The notes beneath the pieces were generated by a model, which was given only the letters and a program-made list of their open reading frames with translations, made no database searches and was not told the origin of the DNA. From Deltaproteobacteria bacterium (lineage in GTDB: Bacteria > Desulfobacterota > UBA8473), in contig JAUXFK010000200.1 in the NCBI GenBank assembly GCA_030623035.1, positions 1 to 5,339 on the forward strand: a stretch of DNA of 5,339 nt. Reading direction: 5' to 3'. The position numbers and the translations under genes are program-made. Positions 1 to 5,339 of the stretch are shown here, piece after piece (the first letter of the stretch is position 1; every line of letters starts with the position of its first letter).

Positions 1-50
1 CGGGAGTCCAGAACTTATTGAAATCACTGGATTCCCGCCTTCGCGGGAAT
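1..50. repeat. REP-like double palindrome (dRS3-like pattern)
   Basis: Two overlapping inverted repeats are visible. Positions 31-38 (ATTCCCGC) pair perfectly with 43-50 (GCGGGAAT) around a 4-base CTTC loop. Positions 1-11 (CGGGAGTCCAG) pair with 27-37 (CTGGATTCCCG) at 10 of 11 places, the exception being a G-T wobble. The two hairpins share bases, so they exclude each other. The core fits ATTCCC-N8-GGGAAT, the pattern of the neisserial dRS3 repeat. Similar palindromes are common as dispersed intergenic repeats in Desulfobacterota genomes (recalled, not searched). The left edge looks cut off by the window boundary, so the repeat probably continues outside it. Confidence 0.7.
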
Positions 51-130
51 GACACAAAAAGACATTTTTTGACTTTTTACGAGACCATCAAGGTTAAACT
101 GATAAAAGAAGGGTTCGATTCCGAGACGAA

Positions 131-186
131 TGCGTAGTTCATCCCTGTCTGAGTCCGTGACAGGCAGGCAGTTCTTGTGTTACGCA
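131..186. repeat. Nested inverted repeat of unknown role
   Basis: TGCGTA at 131-136 is matched by TACGCA at 181-186, and two G-T wobbles can extend the stem inward. Between them CCTGTC at 144-149 pairs with GACAGG at 159-164, giving an inner hairpin with a 9-base loop. The stems are short and the outer loop is long, so this could arise by chance. No T-run follows, so it is not an intrinsic terminator, and I do not recognise a known RNA family. Confidence 0.2.
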
Positions 187-240
187 ACGCTGTCTTGCAC
201 TGAATTCCAGAGCGCATTCTTTGCTGCACTGGATGCTCTC

Positions 241-277
241 AACCGTGAACTGTGAACCTTGAACCTGACAACCTGAG
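241..277. repeat. Degenerate 7-8 bp tandem repeat, five units
   Basis: Five head-to-tail units are visible: AACCGTG (241-247), AACTGTG (248-254), AACCTTG (255-261), AACCTGAC (262-269) and AACCTGAG (270-277). Each starts AAC and all vary around AACCxTG. The last two units are one base longer and contain the -35 element of the promoter candidate. Such a short array could be a dispersed simple repeat or a cluster of weak protein-binding sites. The sequence alone does not decide between these. Confidence 0.5.
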
Positions 278-293
278 TAGTTACAAATATAGC
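265..293 (+). promoter_or_regulatory. Candidate sigma-70-type promoter for the operon
   Basis: CTGACA at 265-270 matches the -35 consensus TTGACA at 5 of 6 places. After a 17-base spacer, TATAGC at 288-293 matches TATAAT at 4 of 6. Transcription would begin near position 300, leaving a leader of roughly 150 bases before the first start codon. It is the best-spaced pair I could find upstream of the operon. The match is moderate and the -35 box lies inside a tandem repeat, so it may be coincidental. Confidence 0.3.
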
Positions 294-437
294 ATGAAAT
301 AAACCGAGATTACAAGGGCATACCTAGAGTTTTGAAATTTGACAACCGTTGAATCTGTATCGAGAGCATTTATTTATGTTCGTCAAAGACCATCCAAATC
401 ATTATCCGGCTAAACAATTACCTTTATTCAAATAGTT

Positions 438-441
438 GAGG
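438..441 (+). promoter_or_regulatory. Shine-Dalgarno site fixing the first gene's start
   Basis: GAGG at 438-441, within TTGAGGA, lies 6 bases before the ATG at 448. The same reading frame also offers a TTG at 436, but that codon overlaps the ribosome-binding sequence and has no such site of its own. I therefore place the start at 448 rather than 436. Confidence 0.7.
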
Positions 442-447
442 AATACA

Positions 448-1680
448 ATGGAAAATAAAGAGCAAATTAATATCCGGCAGCCACTTCATGGAGTTAAGGT
501 TTTGGATCTTACCCATTACATCGCAGGACCTTATTGTACCAAACTCTTTGCTGATTATGGAGCAGAGGTAATCAAGATAGAAAGACCAGGGGAGGGGGAT
601 GGATCCCGGAGGTTGGGACCTTTTCCTGATGACAGACCTCATCCGGAAAAAAGCGGATTATTCCTGCATTTAAATACAAATAAGAAGGGAATAACCCTGA
701 ACCTAAGAACTCAATCAGGGGTTAGGATATTTAAAGAGTTAGTCAAATGGGCTGATATTTTAGTCGAGAATTTTGAGCCGAGGATAATGCCGAACCTTGG
801 ATTGAAATATGAAACATTAAAGGAAATAAATTCCAGGTTGGTAATGACCTCGATATCCAATTTTGGACAGGGTGGACCCTATAGAGATTACAAAGCCTCA
901 GAGATCGTCCTGTACGGCATGGGAGGTGCTATGTTCAGTACAGGATTACCAGAGCGGCCATTAAAGCTTGCCGGTTCGATGATACAATATCAAGCCGGTA
1001 CTTTTGCTTCAGTACCGACTATGGGCGCCCTGTTGGCCGGCAAGATTCAAGGTGTTGGACAGCATGTGGACATATCTATTATGGAGAGTCAGCTAGGGAG
1101 CGTAGATAGAAGAGCGCAAAACATACTCTCTTTTGCCTATTCAGGTGAAACCGCTTTTTTCCGATCAACACGTTTGGGCCTTCTTATACTACCTCATGGA
1201 AGATATCCTTGCAAGGATGGTTTTATTGAATATGCAGGGGCAGAGCCTGTCTTCTGGCCGAAATGGCTTAAGATGCTGGAAATGCCGGAGTTGTTAAATG
1301 ATCCAAGATTTAAGGATATAACAGACCTAACTTACAAAGACGAATTTGAAGCGATTTTTCTTCCATGGTTGATCGAACATTCCAAGCAAGAGGCAATGGA
1401 AAAAGCGCAAAATGCAGGGGTGCCGGGAGCTGCCCTTAAAACCACTGAAGATGTACTAAACGATCCTCATCTACAGGAAAGGGGGTACTTTTTCGAGATT
1501 GATCACCCGGAAACAGGGAAAATAAAGTATACTGGAGCACCTTTTAAGATGGAAAAGACACCCTGGAAAATAACAAGACCGGCACCTCTATTAGGCCAGC
1601 ACAACGAAGATGTTTACCATGGTCTATTAGGATATACAAAAGAAGAGATGAAAACACTTCGATCAATAGGAGTAATTTAA
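448..1680 (+). CDS. Family III (CaiB/BaiF) CoA-transferase, lacking catalytic Asp
   Basis: This 410-residue protein belongs to the CaiB/BaiF (family III) CoA-transferases, cytoplasmic enzymes that move CoA between carboxylic acids; about 400 residues is the usual family length. Family marks are the N-terminal GVKVLDLTHYIAGPY (15-29), GAEVIKIERPGEGD, the ENFEP motif (107-111), a GQGGPY segment, GVGQHVDISIMES and the C-terminal PAPLLGQHNED. Aligned by eye to formyl-CoA transferase (catalytic Asp169 in GDSNTG), the Asp position falls on Gln182 (codon 991-993). The codon is CAA, so two base changes separate it from an Asp codon. This subunit may therefore be non-catalytic and pair with the product of the next gene, which begins 1 base after its stop. 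Pairing of two unequal family III subunits is known for benzylsuccinate CoA-transferase BbsEF. The substrate is not predictable from sequence. The family call is firm; the missing Asp relies on a hand alignment. Confidence 0.93.
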   Translation: MENKEQINIRQPLHGVKVLDLTHYIAGPYCTKLFADYGAEVIKIERPGEGDGSRRLGPFPDDRPHPEKSGLFLHLNTNKKGITLNLRTQSGVRIFKELVKWADILVENFEPRIMPNLGLKYETLKEINSRLVMTSISNFGQGGPYRDYKASEIVLYGMGGAMFSTGLPERPLKLAGSMIQYQAGTFASVPTMGALLAGKIQGVGQHVDISIMESQLGSVDRRAQNILSFAYSGETAFFRSTRLGLLILPHGRYPCKDGFIEYAGAEPVFWPKWLKMLEMPELLNDPRFKDITDLTYKDEFEAIFLPWLIEHSKQEAMEKAQNAGVPGAALKTTEDVLNDPHLQERGYFFEIDHPETGKIKYTGAPFKMEKTPWKITRPAPLLGQHNEDVYHGLLGYTKEEMKTLRSIGVI

Positions 1681-1681
1681 A

Positions 1682-2983
1682 ATGTCTGGATTACCGTTAG
1701 AGGGGATAAGGGTTCTTGATATAACAGTTGTATGGGCCGGCCCTTTTGCCACTATGCTGCTGGGGGATCTGGGAGCTGAAATAATTAGAGTGGAGAGCTT
1801 AAAACATTTTCCAACGGCTACCCGCGGCATTATGGTTAAACCGCCAAAGGCAGCAATGAAAGGAAAACTGGGGGCATCATATCCAAATAGAGAACCTGGC
1901 GAGATGCCCTGGAACAGATTCTCATGGTTTAATCATTCTGGAAGGAACAAATTGAGCATGACCCTTGATCTTACAAAGGCCAAAGGAAAAGAGATATTTA
2001 AAGATTTGATAAAGATAAGCGACATCTTTATTGAGAACAATGCGGCTGCCACTATGGATAAGCTCGGTTTAAATTATCAGGTATTAAGCCGGGTTAAACC
2101 TGATTTGATCATGGTTTCAATGCCTGCCTTTGGAAATACAGGGCCATATAAGGATTATAAAGGCTTTGCACCAGTTATTGAAGCCCTGTCAGGACATACC
2201 CTGTTAAGGGGCTATAAAGACAGTGATCCTTCTCAGACCGGGGTTCCGGTCTATCATTCCGATGCATGCTCCGGTGCAACTGCTGCTTTTGCCGCCATGT
2301 TGGCCCTTTATCATAGGAACATAACAGGCGAAGGACAATTCATAGACATGTCTCAGGCTGAGAGCATGATGCCACACCTGGGAGAGGCTATGATGGAATA
2401 TACCATGAATAATCGGGTATTAGAGCCTATAGGCAACCGTAGCCCTTACAGCGTGCCTCAAGGCTGCTATAGATGCAAAGGGGATGACAAATGGATAAAC
2501 ATAACCATCGCTTCTGATGAAGAATGGGAAAATTTCTGCCGGATAATAGGACATCCAGACTGGATTTGTGATGAGAGATTTTCGGATATTTTAGCCAGAG
2601 CCAAAAGTTGCGATGAAGTGGACAGGCTGATTGAGGAGTGGACACAAAAGCATAACCCCTATGAGATTATGCACCTATTGCAAAAGGGAGGAATCTGCTG
2701 TGGACCTGTCATGAGCGAAGAGGATGCACTGTCTGATCCTCACCTTAAAGAACGCGAATTTTTCCTTGATATATCCCACCCTGAATCCGGAACCCATCCT
2801 CACCCGGGATTTATCTGGAAGATGTCAGAGACTCCCGCTGTTGTTAAAAGGCCAGCCCCATGTCTTGGGGAGCATAATGATTATATTTATAAAGTACTCC
2901 TGAAAAAGAGCGAGGAGGAAATAGAACAACTAAAGAAAGAAGGGCATATAGGTACTGAATATCTAGTCGATGATAATGGATGA
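1682..2983 (+). CDS. Family III (CaiB/BaiF) CoA-transferase, catalytic Asp present
   Basis: This is a second CaiB/BaiF-family CoA-transferase, 433 residues. It opens with GIRVLDITVVWAGPF and GAEIIRVE, and later has RNKLSMTLDLT, GNTGPYKDYKG, TGEGQFIDMSQAES and a C-terminal PAPCLGEHND. The catalytic aspartate is present: D194 in HSDACSG (codon 2261-2263) lines up with Asp169 of formyl-CoA transferase, counting 25 residues back from the last residue of the conserved GxGQ. Compared with its neighbour it carries a longer segment of about 35 residues between GAEIIRVE and RNK, and ENN replaces the usual ENF. The ATG follows an AGGAG ribosome-binding site (1668-1672) inside the end of the previous gene. 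The 1-base spacing implies joint translation and probably one complex. It is the likely active subunit, transferring CoA to an unidentified carboxylic acid. It is clearly diverged from the first gene, so this is not a recent duplication. Confidence 0.95.
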   Translation: MSGLPLEGIRVLDITVVWAGPFATMLLGDLGAEIIRVESLKHFPTATRGIMVKPPKAAMKGKLGASYPNREPGEMPWNRFSWFNHSGRNKLSMTLDLTKAKGKEIFKDLIKISDIFIENNAAATMDKLGLNYQVLSRVKPDLIMVSMPAFGNTGPYKDYKGFAPVIEALSGHTLLRGYKDSDPSQTGVPVYHSDACSGATAAFAAMLALYHRNITGEGQFIDMSQAESMMPHLGEAMMEYTMNNRVLEPIGNRSPYSVPQGCYRCKGDDKWINITIASDEEWENFCRIIGHPDWICDERFSDILARAKSCDEVDRLIEEWTQKHNPYEIMHLLQKGGICCGPVMSEEDALSDPHLKEREFFLDISHPESGTHPHPGFIWKMSETPAVVKRPAPCLGEHNDYIYKVLLKKSEEEIEQLKKEGHIGTEYLVDDNG

Positions 2984-3031
2984 ACGGGTTGTATATTATC
3001 AGGCTGTTATGGTCTATTTGAGGCAGATCCA

Positions 3032-4009
3032 ATGAAAAAACGTGTGATAATCGATACGGATGGTGGTGTGGATGATGTTCTTGCGCTCATATTGGCCCTT
3101 TGTTCATCTGAATTAAAGGTCGAAGCAATCACAACAGTCTTTGGAAATGTTCCGGTAGTCCAGGCTACAAAGAATATTATTAGAACCCTTGACCTCCTTT
3201 GTATAAAGAGACCTCCTGTTGTGGCTATAGGAGCCTCTTCTCCCCTCAACAAGGCGCATATAAGTGCCCAGGATGTCCATGGAACGGACGGACTGGGAGA
3301 GATTTACCGTTTGAATAAGCCGGATGGGACACCGGTTTATCCAGATATCTCACTTGATAGAGATGTCCCTTGTGCCACAGACCTTATTTTGAGCACCATC
3401 AAAAAGTATCCGTCTGAGATTACATTGATCACCATTGGCCCCTTAACAAACCTGGCCAATACGATTTTGACCTGCCATGGAGCTTTAAAAGATGTCGCAG
3501 AAATCATTATTATGGGCGGAGCCCTGAATGTTCCAGGAAACATTACACCTTTTGCAGAGTACAATGTCTTTGCTGATCCACATGCTGCAAAGATCGTACT
3601 ATCATCAGGGCTTCCAATTGTCCTGGTTCCCCTGGATGTCACCCGATCTGCCATATGGAATCAGGATGCTATCTTTGCAACTGCCCAAGCCATAAGAGAG
3701 CCACTGGGGAGATTTATATTAGACATAACTGGAAAGGTGATGGACTTTGCACAAAAGAAGAAGGGTATTCGGGCAGTAACCCTCCACGATCCCCTTGCTG
3801 TAGGGATCAGCATTGACCATTCTCTGGCGAACATATCATCCATTCATGTGGATGTACAGACAGATAGAATCGAGACAGAGGGTAAGACCGCCCCTTATTT
3901 CAGAGCAATCAAAGAGGAATTTAAGGGACAATCAAATATCCGCACCATTATGAATGTGGACGGTCAAAGATTCCTTACGTTTTTTGAGGAGCGTATATGC
4001 AAAGGGTAA
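3032..4009 (+). CDS. Ribonucleoside hydrolase (IUNH family)
   Basis: This enzyme hydrolyses the N-glycosidic bond of ribonucleosides to give a free base and ribose; the 325-residue length is normal for the inosine-uridine nucleoside hydrolase family. The calcium and ribose site is complete: DTDGGVDD (D8, D10, D14, D15), N39, T134 in TIGPLTNLA, GGALNVPGN (N170), E176 and N178, and D253 in LHDPLA. H83 in VHGTDGLG and H252 match the active-site histidines of the Crithidia inosine-uridine enzyme (H82, H241), which suggests the group I type rather than the Trp-using purine-specific group. The glycine after DTD replaces the more usual proline, a variant I do not think is disabling. GAGG at 3020-3023 supports the start. 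No signal peptide is seen, so it acts in the cytoplasm. It lies 48 bases after the CoA-transferases and overlaps the ribokinase gene. The purine or pyrimidine preference cannot be settled, so no rih symbol is given. Confidence 0.95.
   Translation: MKKRVIIDTDGGVDDVLALILALCSSELKVEAITTVFGNVPVVQATKNIIRTLDLLCIKRPPVVAIGASSPLNKAHISAQDVHGTDGLGEIYRLNKPDGTPVYPDISLDRDVPCATDLILSTIKKYPSEITLITIGPLTNLANTILTCHGALKDVAEIIIMGGALNVPGNITPFAEYNVFADPHAAKIVLSSGLPIVLVPLDVTRSAIWNQDAIFATAQAIREPLGRFILDITGKVMDFAQKKKGIRAVTLHDPLAVGISIDHSLANISSIHVDVQTDRIETEGKTAPYFRAIKEEFKGQSNIRTIMNVDGQRFLTFFEERICKG
3986..3991 (+). promoter_or_regulatory. Ribosome-binding site inside the upstream gene
   Basis: GAGGAG lies 5 bases before the ribokinase ATG and inside the last codons of the nucleoside hydrolase gene. 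With the 13-base overlap of the two reading frames, it points to translational coupling and similar output of the two proteins. Confidence 0.7.
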
Positions 4010-4917
4010 TTGTCATAGGCTCTGCAAATGTCGATCTTACAATCAAGAGCGATAGAATTCCAAAGCTGGGCGAGACTGTATCAGGGGGACGTTTCTATAC
4101 TTCGTTTGGCGGCAAGGGAGCCAATCAGGCTGTTGCAGCCCTGAATGCGGGGGCAGATGTGAGCTTCATTGCCAGAGTAGGTTGCGACGCAAATGGTGAT
4201 GCCATGATGCATCACTTAAGGAAGATCGGCCTTTCAGTAGAGGGGATTCTAAAAGACCGGGTCGATCATACAGGGATAGCCCTCATTATGGTTGATAATA
4301 AAGGAAGGAATGTCATCTCTGTTGCCCCTGGATCTAATTGGAAATTGACAGGTGAAGATGTCCGACGCGCTGAACCGCTTATCGCTTCCGGAGATGTCCT
4401 CTTGATACAATTGGAGGTACCCCTTGCTGCTGTATGCGAGGCCTTAACCATTGCCAAAAACCATCGCTTAACCACCATCTTGAATCCGGCTCCAGCAATG
4501 CCGATGCCTGCTGATCTATACCCTATGGTTGACATACTAACACCCAACGAGGTTGAGGCCCCTGAACTCACTGACATAAAGAAGACCGGTCAATTAGAAT
4601 CAAGAATAGTAGAGGCTGCTTATAAGTTTTTGAAATGGGGAGTCGGTGAGGTAATGGTCACTATGGGAGAGAGGGGGGTCATATGGATAGGGGAGACTTT
4701 TGAGCAACATATCCCTTCCTTTGAAGTAAATGCCCTTGATTCTACAGGCGCAGGGGATGTCTTTAACGGTGCACTGGCCTTTGCAATTTCAGTTGGTATG
4801 CCAAAAGGGGATGCTATTCGTTTTGCAAATGCTGCGGCAGCCATTTGTGTCACAAGGCACGGTGCACAGGATTCAATCCCTTCAAGGGATGAGATAGAAA
4901 GCTTCCTTACGGAATAG
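3997..4917 (+). CDS. rbsK: Ribokinase (PfkB family)
   Basis: Ribokinase phosphorylates D-ribose with ATP to ribose 5-phosphate in the cytoplasm. The 306 residues compare with 309 in E. coli RbsK, and the resemblance runs end to end. The ribose-binding N-terminus has GSANVDL (8-14) and FGGKGANQA (37-45; G38, G39, K40, N43). E140 in QLEVPL matches the E. coli sugar-contacting glutamate. LNPAPA is followed by TPNEVEA with the N-x-x-E motif (N184, E187) for Mg and phosphate. DSTGAGD (248-254) gives the anion hole and catalytic base D254. The C-terminal RHGAQDSIPSRDEIESFL mirrors RbsK. The start overlaps the nucleoside hydrolase gene by 13 bases, so the pair forms a ribonucleoside-to-ribose-5-phosphate unit. 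Another PfkB sugar or nucleoside kinase is possible, but the terminal motifs favour ribokinase. No ribose transporter or regulator lies in the window. Confidence 0.92.
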   Translation: MQRVIVIGSANVDLTIKSDRIPKLGETVSGGRFYTSFGGKGANQAVAALNAGADVSFIARVGCDANGDAMMHHLRKIGLSVEGILKDRVDHTGIALIMVDNKGRNVISVAPGSNWKLTGEDVRRAEPLIASGDVLLIQLEVPLAAVCEALTIAKNHRLTTILNPAPAMPMPADLYPMVDILTPNEVEAPELTDIKKTGQLESRIVEAAYKFLKWGVGEVMVTMGERGVIWIGETFEQHIPSFEVNALDSTGAGDVFNGALAFAISVGMPKGDAIRFANAAAAICVTRHGAQDSIPSRDEIESFLTE

Positions 4918-5183
4918 GGGAGTAGGGCATAAGGGATTCAAGATTGATGACGGATGATAATAATGGTTATTTATTGCTCTATACCTTTAATTATCAATGG
5001 ATTGCGTTGCTTTTAATTCTTTGGCCACACGAGATAAGCCACCCTTTATATATTTTTCACATTAAACCTTGTCGGATTAGTTTTCGCGAACGACATCTGT
5101 ATGATTAAATTTTATGAAGATAAGGGGACGTTGTTCAAAAAAAGCAGTTGACATTCGTGGGCATTTTGATAAAAGGTAGCATT
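4918..5183. other. AT-rich spacer, no gene or clear terminator
   Basis: Between the ribokinase stop and the transposase remnant I see no supported gene. A 22-codon ATG frame at 4997 has no ribosome-binding site and no recognisable product. The only hairpins are short and AT-rich (for example AATAA-TGG-TTATT in the 4955-4970 area), with no adjoining U-run, so the operon's terminator is not evident. TTCGCGAA at 5083-5090 is an 8-bp palindrome of unknown meaning. GGGGACG at 5124-5130 may mark the outer end of the transposase element, because similar strings precede such genes in related genomes (recalled, not searched). Confidence 0.45.
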
Positions 5184-5339
5184 ATGCCGCGAAAAGCATG
5201 GGATTAAGGAGACGGAACTTCGGGAAGGTGGAAAGAGACGAGAGGTGACGAAAGTGAGAAGAAAAATTGCATATTATTTGAGCAGAGAGATGGGAGTGAC
5301 CATGGCAGATATAGCACGAAATGTAAGGGTAGGGGCATC
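5184..5339 (+). pseudogene. Internally deleted REP-associated (Y1) transposase, cut by window end
   Basis: The ATG at 5184, preceded by AAAAGG at 5171-5176, starts MPRKA, the usual opening of REP-associated tyrosine transposases (TnpA_REP/RAYT, IS200-related) in Desulfobacterota. That frame stops after 7 codons (TAA at 5205). In the +1 frame, from about 5197 to the window end, the DNA encodes HGIKETELREGG, then VRRKIAYYLSREMG and VTMADIARNVRVGA. This resembles the C-terminal end of the same proteins, with its DnaA-like helix-turn-helix. The roughly 200 or more residues in between, including the HUH motif and catalytic tyrosine, are absent. The parts meet around AAGCA (5194-5198), which could belong to either MPRKA or an 'RKHG' stretch, so a deletion between short direct repeats is plausible. 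The product cannot be an active transposase. The 3' end lies outside the window. Confidence 0.7.

Larger units (their letters stand above)
51..447. other. Non-coding region upstream of the operon
   Basis: I found no convincing gene on either strand. The first part (51-110, with runs of A and T) reads like the flank of the REP-like repeat. Positions 121-240 are richer in GC than the part near the operon and may be repeat debris or a gene relic, but I recognise no protein in any frame. The last 150 bases are AT-rich and look like an ordinary leader. Three weaker items inside it are listed separately: a nested inverted repeat, a tandem repeat and a promoter candidate. Confidence 0.5.

Noticed and set aside
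111..122. GGGTTCGATTCC, resembling the T-loop of a tRNA
   Set aside because: Only two base pairs of a T-stem can form around the loop and no acceptor, D or anticodon arm is found upstream.
339..377. Perfect TTGACA at 339-344 as a second promoter
   Set aside because: No -10-like hexamer lies 16-18 bases downstream; 362-367 reads GAGAGC and the nearest AT-rich stretch (371-377) is too far away.
436..447. TTG at 436 as the start of the first CoA-transferase
   Set aside because: It overlaps the ribosome-binding sequence that serves the ATG at 448 and lacks a site of its own.
424..4853. Open frames on the minus strand opposite the four genes
   Set aside because: All are short, lie within or against strongly supported + strand genes, and show no recognisable protein family.
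4997..5065. A 22-codon open frame downstream of the operon
   Set aside because: There is no ribosome-binding site, no recognisable product, and such lengths are expected by chance.
5148..5175. TTGACA (5148-5153) and TAAAAG (5170-5175), 16 bases apart, as a promoter of the transposase remnant
   Set aside because: The spacing is acceptable, but transcription would start at about the ATG and the -10 box overlaps the apparent ribosome-binding site, so the two readings conflict. It was not strong enough to list.

Overview
The window is a four-gene operon on the + strand (448-4917), with repeat-rich intergenic DNA on its left and the remains of a transposase gene running off its right edge. Two clues suggest an uncultured anaerobic member of the Desulfobacterota ('Deltaproteobacteria'). 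One is the GC-rich palindrome at 31-50 in otherwise AT-leaning DNA. The other is the transposase remnant that begins MPRKA and ends in a DnaA-like helix-turn-helix. This placement rests on recalled patterns, not on a search.

Layout. Positions 1-50 hold two overlapping inverted repeats of the REP/dRS3 kind. Positions 51-447 are non-coding; they contain a weak nested inverted repeat, a five-unit degenerate tandem repeat and one plausible sigma-70-type promoter (265-293). Two adjacent family III (CaiB/BaiF) CoA-transferase genes follow (448-1680 and 1682-2983), separated by 1 base. After 48 bases comes a nucleoside hydrolase gene (3032-4009), whose end overlaps a ribokinase gene (3997-4917) by 13 bases. 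Positions 4918-5183 are AT-rich spacer with no convincing terminator. From 5184 to the end of the window lies an internally deleted, frameshifted REP-associated (Y1-type) transposase gene.

How the genes may work together. The nucleoside hydrolase keeps every recognised catalytic residue and would split a ribonucleoside into base and ribose. The coupled ribokinase would convert ribose to ribose 5-phosphate. The two CoA-transferases look like unequal partners: the second has the family's catalytic aspartate (D194), while the first has glutamine at the aligned place (Q182). This suggests one hetero-oligomeric enzyme, by analogy with benzylsuccinate CoA-transferase BbsEF. Why a CoA-transferase pair shares an operon with ribonucleoside breakdown is the main open question. 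One speculative reading is a route for a riboside of a carboxylic acid, in which the freed acid is activated as a CoA thioester and the ribose enters central metabolism.
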